Of a stretch of DNA of 64,000 nucleotides, positions 43,466 through 58,473 are shown one piece after another. Numbering within the stretch: position 1 is the first letter of the stretch; the number at the start of each line of letters is the position of its first letter. Where the stretch lies: NCBI RefSeq assembly GCF_009730915.1, contig NC_052475.1, positions 24,861,016 to 24,925,015 of the forward strand. Reading direction: 5' to 3'. The DNA is from Dioscorea cayenensis subsp. rotundata (Eukaryota > Streptophyta > Magnoliopsida > Dioscoreales > Dioscoreaceae). The notes below the pieces were generated by a model. It was not told the origin of the DNA and searched no databases. It worked only from the letters and a program-made list of their open reading frames with translations. Both the position numbers and the translations under genes were made by a program.

Positions 43466-46400
43466 ATGATTGTTTTCTGTTGGAACGTTCGTGGTCTTGG
43501 CAGACCCTCTAAACGCCACTTAGTTAAAGACATTATTTCTTCTTCACGTGCTGATATTGTTTGTTTACAAGAAACCAAACTTCATGATTGTCATTGTTCT
43601 ATTTGGAGATCTATTGGTGGGTCGAGACTGAACTCTTTTGAGTTTCTCCCTGCCATAGGTACTGCTGGTGGTATCATTATTGCCTGGGATGGCTCCCAAG
43701 TAAATGGTACCCTTATATTCAAAGGACAATTCTCCATTACTTTGGAATTCACAAATCTTTTTAATGACATTAAATGGGTTTGCACTAGTGTTTATGGACC
43801 TAATGCAGCTCCCATCAGAGTTGAATTCTTGAATGAGATTCGCACAGTTAAAAACTTACATGATTTACCCTGGTTAATCTGTGGTGATTTCAATACTTTA
43901 TTTACACTGGACGATAAAAATAAAGGAGACTCTAACCTTAGGGATATTGCTAATTCACAAAAGCACCTAAGTGATCTCAATCTTATTGATCCTCCTTTAT
44001 CTGGCCGTAAATTCACTTGGACTAATGGTCAATCAGATCCAATTTGGGTCAGATTGGATAGATTCATTTATTCACATTACTGGCCACTGCTTTTTCCTAA
44101 TACCTACCAAAGTACTTTACCTAGATTTGGCTATGATCATTCTCCTATATACCTTGAATTTGGTAATCATTCACCTAGAGCCAGAATCTTCAGGTTAGAA
44201 AAATCTTGGTACACCAACGATCAATTAGAAAATTTAATTCATAATTGGTGGTCTGAACATAACTTTGAGGGTTGCGGAGCTTACATTATTTCTAAAAAAC
44301 TTGCATTCCTGAAATTGAAGCTACGTCTGTGGGCCAAAGAAAACTTTGGAGCCTCCAATATTCACAAAAAATGTTTGCTCTCTGAACTTAATACACTTGA
44401 TTCCTTACATGAAATAGGACCTCTCTCTGAGGAAGATTCCAATCGTTTATCTCTTATTCGTAATGATCTACACATCTTAATAAAACAAGAAGAGATTTAT
44501 TGGAAACAACGTTCCCGTATTACTTGGCTCAAAGAGGGTGATGCAAACACAAAAAATTTTCACCTTCTGGCTAATGGAAGAAGGAATATAAACTTTATTC
44601 CACGCATCAGTAGTAATGGGAGTTGGATTGAAGGGAACCAAGAAATTGGGGAAGTTTTTACTGAACATTTTCAAACCCTACTTGGCACCCCAATGACTCA
44701 TCGCTTCATGTTCGATTGGCATTATCTATTCGATTACAAAGATAGTGTTGATCTTTTTTCTCTTGAAGTTCTGTTCTCCTCTGATGAGATTAAAAAGACC
44801 GTGTTTGAGTTAAATGCGGATAAGTCCCCAGGCCCAGATGGTTTCCCAATATTCTTTTTTCAAAAACACTGGAGCCTAATTCAGGAGGATCTCATCAAAT
44901 TTTGTAGTGATTTTTATATTGGTTCCATTAACTTTGAACGTATTAATTGGGTACACATAGCTCTCATTGCTAAAACAAATGCCCCTTCTGAGGTCACAGA
45001 TTTTAGACCCATCAGTCTAATCAATTCCATTTGCAAAATCATTTCCAAAATTCTTGCTTCAAGATTGAGTCAGAAAATTGGGGAATTAGTTGACATATCA
45101 CAGTCCGGATTCATTAAGAGTAGATGCATTGCTGATAACATCATTGCTGCCCAGGAAGTGATCTTTAATCTTCAAAAAAAGAAATTACTTGGCTTTGCTT
45201 TAAAGGTTGATTTTGCTAAAGCTTTTGATTCATTAGACTGGAACTTTCTTCTTGAAATTCTCAAAGCTAGAGGTTTTGGCAACCGTTGGATTTCTTGGAT
45301 ACACATCATTCTCAATACTGCCAAAACACAAATTCTCATTAATGGAACACCTCAGGGGTATATCCGATGCAAAAGAGGATTAAGACAAGGTGACCCTCTT
45401 TCTCCCCTCCTATTCGCCTTAGCGGCTGATACCCTCAGTGCTATGTTCTACCATGCTATTAATTCTAAAGTCTTGGTTGGAGTTCACTCGACCACTCTAA
45501 CAAACGATCTCATCAATTACAATATGCGGATGATTTAATTGTTTTTTTCTGCTGGTGGACATGATGATCTCAAAATCATTAAATTATTACTTTATCGCTT
45601 TGAAGGTTGTTCTGGTCTTTCAATTAATTTTTCAAAGAGATGTCTTTACTCCACAAATTTTGCTTACCAACCTCACTCATCTTCAGCTAGAATTCTCAAT
45701 TGTAATAGGGATTGTCTACCCATTACATACCTGGGTGTTCCCCTCTCTGGTAGACGTCCCCTAGGCGACGAGGATTGGACAAGATTAATTGATACCGTCC
45801 GCGATAGACTTTCACACTCGGAAAGCAATTTACCTTTCCCCGGGGAGTCGACTTACCCTTATCAATTCCGTACTTTCATCACTCCTAGTGTACTTGGATG
45901 TCGATGATTCAAACTTCCCGCTTGGGTTATTCATGAGATTGATAAAATCGGAAGAGACTTCCCTTTGAAGGGCCCGGATCTTGGATCTAAGGGAATTAGA
46001 TTAATTGCTTGGAAAAAAATCTGTCGACCTCGTAACATGGGTGGTTGGGGTATTTTGGATTTACAGGTCTTCAACAACGTGTTGCTGGGTAAGTGGTGGT
46101 GGAAAATTACAACAAAGCCAGTTTCCTGTTGGACCAAGATAATCAATGCCAACTACGCGATTAGAGAAACGCATGGCATTTTATACCATCAACCACCTAG
46201 AAATAAGTCTTTCTTCTGGTCGGGAATTAATGCCATTCTACCCTCATTTCGATCATGTATTATCAAATCAATTGGGAGTCGTAACGATACACTTTTCTGG
46301 TTTGATAGATGGTTAGAGGGTATATCTCCAAAAGATCGTTGGCCTTTACTCTTTTTGGACTGTTCTTTACCTTGGATTACAATCAGACAATTTTTTCATA

Positions 46401-46962
46401 TTCTTAATTCCCGTGGTAATACTTTCACAACAACCTCTACAGACGATTTTGACATAATTCAAAATTATATTCCGAATTGTTCCAATGATCAAGAGGATTC
46501 CTTTCTCTGGTCATTGAATAGTAATGGAGCCTTCTCTGTCAAATCATACTACAACTTTCTTATTGATGGAGGAATCGCAGATCAACTTCACTCCAAATTC
46601 GGAAGATAAAATCACCTAGTAAAAATAACCCTATTCATTGCTTTGCATGGGACAATAAAAATTTCGACTCTTGAGAATCTTTTTAAAAAAAGGTTGTAAT
46701 CCAAATGCCATCGACACATGTATACTATGTCATAACAACTCGTAATCGAGTGGACCACCTTTTCATAAATTGCATTTTCTCAGAAAGAATCTGGTCTTAC
46801 TTTAAATGTTTATTAGATATTGATACTCTTCCTTCCTCTGTCTCTAATATCTGGACCACTTGGATCCCTTCTTTGAATCCTACTTCCAGGATTATCTGGG
46901 ATCTTTGCTCTAGAGCCATCTTCCGGAATATCCTGCCTGAACGCAACAACTGCTTTTTTTAA
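43466..46962 (+). pseudogene. LINE ORF2: endonuclease and reverse transcriptase, frameshifted
   Basis: The first 690 codons (43466-45538) carry the AP-type endonuclease (FCWNVRGLGRPSKR, LQETKL, ICGDFNTL, RLDRF, YDHSPIYLE), then the reverse transcriptase start (NADKSPGPDGFPIFFFQKHW, FRPISLINS, FAKAFDSLDW, RQGDPLSPLLF). Just before the active site the frame breaks at ~45515: the catalytic LQYADDLIVFF reads in another frame and a stop follows. Further breaks lie at ~45860-45965 and ~46610-46705. The rest (ICRPRNMGGWGILDLQVFNN.., zf-RVT-like HLFINCIFSERIWSYF) can still be read. It cannot make an active enzyme. Confidence 0.85.
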
Positions 46963-47425
46963 TCAAATTCGGGCCTCCCATTTTTTTCTACTCTTTACAA
47001 AACAGATTTAATTTGCTTCTTTCTTGGATTTCTGCAGACGCGGAGGCCCATCAGCAGGAACCCTCAAATGCTGTTCAGAGGATTAAAAGATCCCTTAATT
47101 TCCTAAGCTCTAGATCAACCGATCCCGCTGGGGATTCCGTGCATACCTCTAGTCAGGAGTAATCCGATCTCGTTGTTCTTTGGATGCAGCCCTGTGTCTC
47201 CGATGGTTGACTTGCACGTCCCGCTTATTATCGCTTTCTCTCCTTGTCTTTTTCTGCTTTTTTTCTTTTTCGCTTCGATTTGTTTTCCTCATTTCGGTGA
47301 GGAAAATGCATTTTTATTTTTATCTTTTATGCAGTACTTTTAATTTTTTTGTACTTATTGTTCACTGTTACCTTCTATCTTTTCTAATAAATCTGTGGTT
47401 TATCCACTTTATTAAAAAAAAAAAA

Positions 47426-49441
47426 TTTTCATAGTAACATAACGGTTAGACTAATTAAAAATTGAGTTTAAACATCATTTATTATCCAATAAAAAATCTA
47501 GAAGAAAACAGGAAGTGGTAAGTCTCTTATCTATGATAATTCTTGCAATTATTATGGTAGGGCCAAAGCCAGAGTTTTGAATTTAGAGATAATAAGGTGC
47601 TAGGAGCGCTCAACTTCTAGAGCCAAAGCTTTCAATTAGATGTATTATAATTAGATGGTGGGGTACCACCGTTTAGAAACTTTGCACCCAAGGTGTTTGG
47701 GGGAAAAACGTAAACTCTAGCCGCCAACTTTGTTTACATGTATCACGGACTTTGTGCCTGTGTGGTCAACTCTAGGACTCAACTTAGGAGTAGTCAACAT
47801 TCAAAGTTTCCAAGTTGGTTATAGGGGAACTAATCTAAAAGGAATAAAAGGATATATGAACTTTCCCCAAACGAGTAGTGGCTTGCACTGTGAGAAAGAG
47901 GAACCGTCTGAGAAATCCTCAGTGATATAAAACAATTCAGGGCTCAAATAAATCTAACCAGAAAGTACAAAGAAAACATCATATCTAACATTCTTTTTTT
48001 GTTTGTTTTATTAATTCCAAAGATCTAAAACCGGTCTGAAGCATCCCTAAATAGCACGTTTTGCATCTGGAGAAAATAGTCTTTTACCAATTTATTTTAG
48101 ATATTATTGACATCTATGAATCCTATGTCATCTGGTTGTTGTTTAATATTTAGCCATAATGGAACGAGGGATCTTTGGGCTATAAAATAGGTTAAACTTT
48201 GTGAAGGCATCTCTATAAAATTTTAATGTCTGTATTTTTTTTTTTTTTTTAAACAAAGTTGGCGAGCCATAGTTTCATTAAAGTTTAAATAAATAAATAA
48301 TAAAAAGTTCACAACCTTGGTGAGACACAGTTGCAGAGAATGTAAGTAGACATTAATAAACGGGCAAAATAGGTTCTGGAAAACCATTTATACCATAAAC
48401 CATCTGTTAATGATGTTTAAAAGGTAGGATTTTACAAAATATAAATTTTTTTTCTTTTATTTGTGTCAAGGACAGTAGCCTATGACATATTGGTGTTGTT
48501 ATTATGATTTTGAGAACTTGACGTTACAGTTAAAAATATTACAAACTCAAAGTTTTGTAGAAATCAGTTCAATTTACAATGAAAATAGCAGTGATAATAT
48601 TTTTTATTTTTATTAAAACAATTGAGTTATTAAGAATTTTGTCAACAATTCGGTAGATAATCCTTTGCTTGAATAAAAAAAAAATCATTTTTAATTTATG
48701 TAATTTCACTATTTTGCATTATTACGATCCATATACTTTGTTTTTTCTCTCATTTTTTCCCATGGGGTTGATGTGGTTGCAACATATAATATAAAATATA
48801 TGATTATTTTGGTTCAACATAGAAGATAGAGCTATTATGATGATTTCGTCTGCTTTAGGATTGAAGCTGTCAGAGCAAAACTCACGGCCGGAATGACTGA
48901 CATCAGGTGATCACCCAACCAGCACCGGGGCTGACTAGTCTCTGTCATCAGGTGACGCTGTGGCCTGGCGCATGCATCTCACCTAGCACCCATCTCTAGA
49001 GTCTCACTCACCCTACTACAGACTACCACTCTGCTGCTCTCTCCTCTTGGTCATTCTTCTTCACTCCTGGGCTTGCCTGGTGGAACAAGTGACTTGTGCT
49101 TCTTCTTTCTCTTCTCTTCCTTGAATCCTTCTCTTCGTGTTTGCGTCTTTCTCATGTTTGTGAAGTGCCTTTGTACGCCCCTCGCCTCTGTTCTATTTTT
49201 TTTTTATTCAATGAACAGGGTTTATTCACCAATTTTTTTTTTAAATGACATCGATTTTTCTCTTTTCTTAGTGTCTGTGTGTTTTTTTTAATATGCTTGT
49301 GTCAGTGTGGATATTCAAATCCTATGGTGTATCTGTGTGCTTTTTCTTTGCCTACTCGCATGAATTTGTGTTTGAAAAATGAGTGCTTAGGAACGTATTG
49401 CTTGTGCGCATGTAGATGCATTTGTGTTTGTGAAATGAGTG
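47426..49441. other. Spacer without a recognised gene
   Basis: AT-rich, with poly-T near 48236-48250 followed by sequence resembling a LINE 3' tail read in reverse (GGCGAGCCATAGTTTCATTA). A slightly GC-richer patch spans 48860-49060. Open frames at 47730-47930 and 49073-49635 have no domain; the second runs into CT repeats. Confidence 0.5.
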
Positions 49442-49686
49442 GTCATCTGAGACAGGGGCGGAGGCAGAGGGGGGGCAAGGGGGCGGCCGCCCCCCCTGCC
49501 GCCGCCGGCCCCCTTCCCCTTTCTCTCTCTCTCTCTTTATCCACACTCTGTCTCTCCGTCCGCCCCCCCTTATCCTTGGCCGCCCCCTCTCTCTCCCTTT
49601 TTCCACACTCTCTCTCTCTCTCTCTCTCTCTCTAATTAGTTTTTTAGTCTCCCCCCTCTCTCTCTCTCTCTAATTAGTTTTTTAGT

Positions 49687-49719
<33 letters not shown>

Positions 49720-50398
49720 AATTAGTTTTTTAGTCTCTCTCTCTTTAAATATATATATATATATATATATCTTTTTCTCTCTCTATGTTTTTTTATTATT
49801 ATTTATTTTTTTATAAATTAATAGATATAGTCTAAAAACAAGCAAAGAGCTTTATAAAGCTTTAATAGCAAGATCTTTAGTTCAAAAACTTATTAAAAAA
49901 ATAATAGTAGTAATAAAGTCGACGTTAGTTCAGGGTGTAGGTTCAGTAATCCAAACTTTTTCGTTTTTAGGGTCGAGATTGTATGGATTGGATGATTAAA
50001 TTTGAGTCTGTGCACATGATCCTAATCTATACAACGTTTATTACTTTTGTTAACAAAAAAATCTAAAACATATTTTTTTAAAAAAATATTATCAAAAAAA
50101 TTTATTATTTGATTTATTAATATTTTATAAATTACTTTTATGTAATATTTTTTTAAAAATATCTATGTTTTTTTAGTTTATGATTTTTTTACACATTAAT
50201 TTATATAATATATAAAATTATATTTTTAGTAGATTTTTTTTAAAATATTTATTGTTTAAAATTTAATTTTTATAAACTAAACTATAAATTAACATATAAA
50301 TACTTTTAAAAAAATTATAAAACTTTTAATTAATTAATTAATTAATTTTCAACTCGCCCCCCTAATCTTTACTTTCTGGCTCCGCCACTGGTCATCTG
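49442..50398. mobile_element. hAT-like non-autonomous transposon with 8-bp target duplication
   Basis: GTCATCTG occurs at 49442-49449 and 50391-50398. Inverted ends are CAGGGGCGGAGGCAGA (from 49453; three extra bases AGA separate it from the duplication) and, on the other strand from 50390, CAGTGGCGGAGCCAGA. CAG ends with an 8-bp duplication fit hAT. The left part is CT-rich, with three copies of CTAATTAGTTTTTTAGTC separated by (CT)n (~49632-49740). The rest is AT-rich. No transposase. Confidence 0.65.
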
Positions 50399-51123
50399 TA
50401 TCCCCAGTTTGTGTTTCTGGGTTCGTTTGTCAAAGGAGTGTTTTCCATTAATGGGTGTCCTCATGTGTATGATACGTGCGCACACATGGCTGCGTATGAA
50501 TGTGCTTTTTATACTTAAGATCCATCTGTGCTTATATTTGTATTATGTGTGTGTGCACGCGCATTTACAACTGGTGTACGTGACTTGGGTGTAGCGTATG
50601 TGAGCTCTTGGGTGTATGCATACGCCATCCTTTATTCATGTTGTGCGCCCCTGTATTTATATGTATACATGTGAATATCGTGCATCCCTGCAACTGTAAC
50701 CATGTGCATATAAATAGTCATTCTGAGTACAGACAATCATGTTTGAATGCTGAGTAAGCAGATGCATGTGCATACCTACTAGCTGTATTTTAGTGCCCGT
50801 AGAGCTTAGATTGTATTTGCAAAAATGTAATAATCGTTCAGTAGATGCAAGCAAGAGAACCAACAACCATTGGAAAATAAAACAAGTTTTTGCATTAAAA
50901 AACATAAGTGAGAGAAAACATGAAAAATTCCATAAACAAAAAGAAATAAATGCACTAGCCCGAAGTGTATACTCCATTCTACATAGTTAAAATCACAAGT
51001 TTTTTATGAGGCAGGCCTAAGCAAGGGGCGGCCATAACACATGCGCTGTATGATGCAAAGATGGGCTGAAGACGAGCGTGAATGCAGCTGAGGAACTTTG
51101 CTGAACAGCCTAGCGCAGCAGGC
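50399..51123. other. Spacer and probable RBX1 3' untranslated region
   Basis: GT-rich low-complexity sequence near 50460-50600 (GTGTGTGTGCACGCGC), then sequence likely to be the RBX1 3' untranslated region. No supported gene. Confidence 0.5.
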
Positions 51124-53590
<2,467 letters not shown>

Positions 53591-54744
53591 GAACGCAGTC
53601 GGAGGAGAAGATCGTGATCGGAAAATCGAGAGAGAGAGAGAGAGAGAGAGATGTGATCGCGGAGTAGTGAAACCCTTTTATCGGGAGGGATGACTTACTG
53701 ACCGATATTAGAATTAAACCTGAGTTAGTGGGATTAATAAGCCCGATTAGGATTAGGATTAGGATTAGGATCCATAATGACACCGACTTCGGATTCGAGT
53801 ACGAGTGGAATGAATTAATTCTTATATATATATATATATATATAAAAAGATTTATGAATGGACTTTTGAATTTTATTTAAAAATAATAATTATCTTCAAA
53901 ATATGTATCGTTGTTATGAATATTTGTGGATGTGCAAAATTTTAAATTTTTTTTAGAATCTCATCTGTGGCTGATCTCGTATTTATAATTTTTATGAAAA
54001 ACTTAAACATATGTGACTCTTAATATTTCATCTCTTGTGATATATATATATATATATATATATATGAGAAAACAATCCTGTAGATTTAGTTTTTGGTAAC
54101 TATCACGAAACCAAGGGTTCAAACGTAGCTCATTTTTAGTTATGAGTTTATAAATTTTATTATTTATTTATTATGTGATATAGGGATAGATTGATAATTA
54201 CTTTAAAAGATCACTACAATTTATTTTTAAAATTACTAAATTGAGATAACGAATAAGGATAACGTAACTACCACGGAGCCGTTGCATTCATTTTCTTAAA
54301 AAATTTAATAATAATCATAACTATAAACCGTTAAAGTTGATTAGTTATGTCATTTTATAACCTAACAAGAAAATATCAACAAAAATATCTTTTAAAATAT
54401 ATTAGCTTCATTATTCATTTATAATTATAACGGATGCTTCACTTCACATATGAACTTTTCTTTATAAATTGGAAATTAGAAAATGAGCCAATCTATGAGG
54501 CTTTTACATAATTACATTGTCGGGTAAGCTGGTTGTTAATTCTATATATCTATATATATATATAAAGAATATTGTTATCGCCTAAAATTATGTTGAGCCA
54601 AACATAATAGATATATATATATATATATATCTATAAACATCCATGCATCATAATAAGTGGTTTGACTTGAGATATATAATAGGTTACATTTCAACAACCT
54701 TGTTCATCCTAACAAAGTAGGGTCACCCTGTTCAGTAGCTGACG
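53591..54744. other. RBX1 leader and promoter, then AT-rich spacer
   Basis: A (GA)n run at ~53629-53650 and four GGATTA units at ~53745-53770 lie just upstream of RBX1, both common in plant promoters. Beyond 53820 the sequence is AT-rich with (TA)n tracts at 53824-53843, ~54041-54065 and ~54610-54630. Confidence 0.5.
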
Positions 54745-54791
54745 CATATACAGACCCTTTTTAGTTTTTTGAGCAAAACAGCTAATTTTAC

Positions 54792-55679
54792 GGGTTTGCT
54801 TGGATGAAAGTTCTTGGGGTAAAATAAAGAAAGGGTTTTTAAAAATCTATATTTGGGTAGGAGGTTTTAGGGGAAGATAAGGGTTGAGAGGGGTTAATGG
54901 AGGTTTCAAAACCTCCACTTTTCTCTCATTTCTCTATCCTCCAATTTGGAGGGCTAAGGAGGTTTGATATCAATATTTTTTATTGATCAAAATGTTCATA
55001 CTCATTTATAAAAATTACAAGATAAATAATTAATTAATAATATAATACTATTAATTAGTATTATTATATTATTTAATTATTCTAATTAATATTTTTATAT
55101 TAATTAATATCATTATTAATATTATTATATAATATTAATTGTATAATTGTATTAACTAATATTATTAATAATAATATTAATTATAATAATTATCATATTA
55201 ATTATATTAGTTAATATTATTATATTACTTTATTATATTAATTAATATTATTATTAATCAATATAGTAATAATTAATGGTGATATTTAATTATACTAATT
55301 AATATTGTTATATTAATTAATATTAATAATAATAATAATAACAATCATAATTATTATTATATTAATTATATTAGTTAATATTATTATTAATAATAATTAA
55401 TGGTGAGATTTACATAAACAATGAAGTGAATGATGTATAAGTTTCATGTAATTGTAAATAAAGTTACAATTTTTGTCTTTCATCCCAGGGGTAATTTACT
55501 AATATTAAATTATAACCTTACCTCCAATTATCTTCAAACCAAACACAACAAGATTTCAAAACATCCATTTATCTTACCTTATCCCAAGCAAGAAAATGTT
55601 TAAAACTTCCTTTTACCTACCATTACCATACTTTACTTTATTTTATGAAATTTTCTTATACCCCCATCCAAGCAAGCCC
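54792..55679. mobile_element. MITE-like element nested in LINE D
   Basis: Inverted ends GGGTTTGCTTGGATG (left) and, on the other strand from the right end, GGGCTTGCTTGGATG, each followed by similar AAATAAAG-type sequence. The core (~54980-55400) is almost purely A and T with repeated TTAATATTAT motifs. No coding capacity. Right flank starts TAA; the left flank is TTTTAC, so a clear duplication is not visible. The ends resemble Harbinger-type MITEs. Confidence 0.55.
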
Positions 55680-55716
55680 TAAAGGAAAGAGACAAAACAA
55701 TAAAAAACAACGGTAA

Positions 55717-58166
55717 TCAAAAGAAGAGGTTAAAGTTGAAGCAAAGCTCTTCTATCCAATTTGGGCACTTCAAACCTCTAAAAAAGAGGGAAAATTGAGG
55801 ATTAAGGTTTCCGTAAGCAGCAAGTTCTTCGGCAAAAGTGTTCTCCTTCCTTGGAATAGTTGAAATGCAGATGTTCGGAAAGGCTTTCAACAGATTCTTA
55901 AGTTTCTTAAGTTTTTTAACCAACGCAATTGATTTCCAGACGATGCAAGGGTGAGGATTTTGGATCAGTTGAGCGACCCCTGGGCAATCACAGCACAATT
56001 TATTTGGAATCCAATTTTTGTCTCTGTAGATTTGAAGAGCTTGACAGATTGCATCACATTCAGCGTTGATGGGGGAGTCATGCCTGGTTCCCATGGGTCT
56101 TGCAAGTAAAATCATACTAGGATTAGTTATGACAATGAAACCAAGACCAGCATTTTTAGTGAAGGTATTCCAAGCAGCATCTGTGTATACATAAATGATT
56201 TTGGAAGAAGAATGAGGTTTAAAGAACTCCCTGTAGTTTATGCCAATTGCTTTGAAGTAGTCCTCACAATAAGCTTTCGCTCTGGAAAGGATATTATCGA
56301 GTCTAGGAGATGTTCAAGAAAATGAAGTTACATCTCTCCTTCCAATGAGCCAAGCAGTAGTAGCAATTAGTGCATTGATTTTGTCTCTATTTCATCTATT
56401 CTTATCCTTGTAAATCAACCAATTTTCCGAGCACAAAAATTGTATATCATTTGGATTATGATTTAGCATGGTAAGAATTGTCATCCAGCAGTGTTTAACT
56501 TTTGAGCACTTCCAAATTACATGATAAGCTGACTCTTCTTCCAACCCACATAAGTGATAGTTAACATAGGGCCCACTATTCAAGCTATAGAGAAAAGCCC
56601 CAATGTTTAGTTTCCCATGAGCTAATTTCCAAGTGAAAGTTTTCACACGAGGAATGACATTGAGGTTCCAGATTTGTTTCCACCCTTTCCATGAATCAAT
56701 TATAGCTTCAGTTGAATTTATGTGTTCATAAACATTTGAAGAAATGGTGGCATTGTGATTTGGGAAGGCCCATACCCACAAAGTTGTACCATCAATATCA
56801 ATTTTCAGATTCTTAGAAAGATCAAGACCACAAAATCACCAAACATCAATTTCAGTTAGTCATTGCGAAAAGCATTATTCTCCAAGAAGTCTTTGAAGTG
56901 AACATTAGCAAGATCAATGTTCATGTTCATGTATGTTGGCTTACGAGAGATGGGCAAATCCAATAACCAGGGATCCCTTATCCAATCTAAGCTCTCCTGA
57001 TGTGCAGAAGAAATTAAAAAGTTTGTTTTAAGAAAATCAGAAGAGTTACAGATAGATTTAAAAAACCAAGAAGAATGGGTCGGTTTGCTTTTACTCCAGG
57101 GATGCCAGTTTCTATATTTTTCTTTAAAAATATCAATCCAAATCTTGTTTTCAGAATTAATTATAGCAAAGATGTTTTTGGCCATAAGAGAGTGCTGAAC
57201 AAGTCTGAGATTTTTATGCCAAGGCCTTCCTCAGATTTTTTATTTTTTATTTTTTATTTTTTATTTTTTATTTTATTATTTTTTTTTTGGTGTAGTAAGA
57301 GTCCCACAAACAGAGTGGAAACCTTTATTATTGCCTCCATTACTCCAGAGAAAATTTCTACCAACCCTGGAAATAGAATCAAAAATAGAGATTGGGAGAT
57401 TCATGACAGAGAGAAAATAGTTAGGAATGGCAAAAATAGTGCAATTAAGAAGGACCGATCAGCCAGCTAAGGAAAGATTTGAATGATTCCAAGCATTAAT
57501 AGCCAGATGAATCAAATTTGGAAGGAAGTCAACCTGGCTAACAAGGAGTCTTTTGGGAGAGATGGGAACACTCAGATATGTGAAGGGAAAATGCCCAATC
57601 TTAATACGAAGAATCTTAGTAATTGAACTTGCAATTTTTCCGTTACACCAAGTGGAAAGATAGATAGTCAACTTGGAGAGGTTTGGCTTCTGACCAGTGA
57701 GGCTATAAGACAAAGAAGACAATTTTTTGCAATTTTTTGAGAGGCTTTGGTAACTAAAATGAGATCATCAACAAACATTAGATGGTTGAAATTTCTAGGG
57801 AGGTTACGGTAGAACCCATGAACAAGATTGATATTCAAAGCCTTGTTGAGAATTGCAAAAAGAGTTTGGGAAGTGAGAAGAAAGAGAAGAGGTGAAAGGT
57901 GATCACCTTGTCTTACTCCTCTGCTACTAGTAATCCAGGGAGAAGAATGGCCATTAATAAGGAAGGAGAAAAGGCAGAAGACAGAATAGCCTGAATCCAA
58001 GAAATCCAACGAGCCGGGAAGGACATTCTGTGGAGGGTGGCAAAAATAGCTACCCATTCTATAGTATCAAAGGCTTTTTCTATATCGATTTAAAGCATCA
58101 TCCTTGGGAAGGCAGAGGTATCATACACTAAGCTATGGGCAATTTCCTGGGCTATGATTATGTTGT
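55717..58166 (-). pseudogene. Fragmented LINE ORF2: reverse transcriptase, zf-RVT and RNase H
   Basis: Reading the minus strand: the end of the reverse transcriptase with palm motif FVDDL (57668-58057), a connecting piece, a finger-like segment (WNLNVIPRVKTFTWKLAHGKLN.., CGLEEESAYHVIWKCSKVKHCW) at 56392-56781, and an RNase H C-terminal part at 55717-56115 (NAECDAICQALQIY, LCCDCPG, RKENTFAEELA). Frame changes and stops separate the pieces. The last RNase H acidic position reads AE where AD is usual. The 5' half, with endonuclease and fingers, is missing. Confidence 0.75.
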
Positions 58167-58181
58167 CATATACAGACCCTT

Positions 58182-58473
58182 AGACAACTTCTTTCAAGTA
58201 CTAACTTCACTACATATTTTCCTCTCACATTGCCATTAATACTTCAATGCATGTTTTAATACCTTGTATCACAATGTTACTTTAGAGTTTGGAGGCCTTC
58301 CGGCGTTTCTCTAGATTACATAAAAACCACAAAAGAGTGGGGTCATGGAGCTCAACGTGACAATTTTGGAACAATCCTCTTGCCTGTTGTATGCCCAAAA
58401 ACACAAATGTATATATATATATATATATAAACCCTTACTAAGTTCTTCGTTATAACGGAAATTCCACCAAGAA
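58182..58473. other. Short spacer between two LINE insertions
   Basis: Pre-insertion host sequence with a (TA)n run near 58411-58428; no supported gene. Confidence 0.6.

Larger units (their letters stand above)
40727..47425 (+). mobile_element. Nearly full-length L1-like LINE (element B), inactive
   Basis: Contains a gag-like ORF1, an ORF2 with AP endonuclease and reverse transcriptase, and a 3' end GTGGTTTATCCACTTTATTA plus an A-run of about 12. The degenerate repeat AAAAATTTGATAGTAA (40711-40726) / AAAAATTTTCATAGTAA (47421-47437) is a candidate target duplication. A second match, TTTTCATAGT at 40871-40880 and 47426-47435, would put the 5' end inside the GGTGCTCGT-type repeats. The frameshift at the reverse transcriptase active site means the copy is dead. 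Confidence 0.8.
54745..58181 (-). mobile_element. 5'-truncated LINE with RNase H (element D), 15-bp target duplication
   Basis: CATATACAGACCCTT is repeated exactly at 54745-54759 and 58167-58181. The element (54760-58166) is on the minus strand: RT fragments at ~57459-58166 (RQGDHLSPLLF, FVDDLILVTKA), then zf-RVT-like sequence at ~56392-57185 and RNase H at 55717-56115. Its 3' end at 54760 is A-rich on the minus strand. A MITE-like element is inserted in its 3' region. Loss of the 5' half is typical of LINE insertion. Confidence 0.8.

Noticed and set aside
49279-49635. Plus-strand frame ending in Ser-Leu repeats
   Set aside because: It runs into the CT-rich arm of the hAT-like element and is not gene-like.
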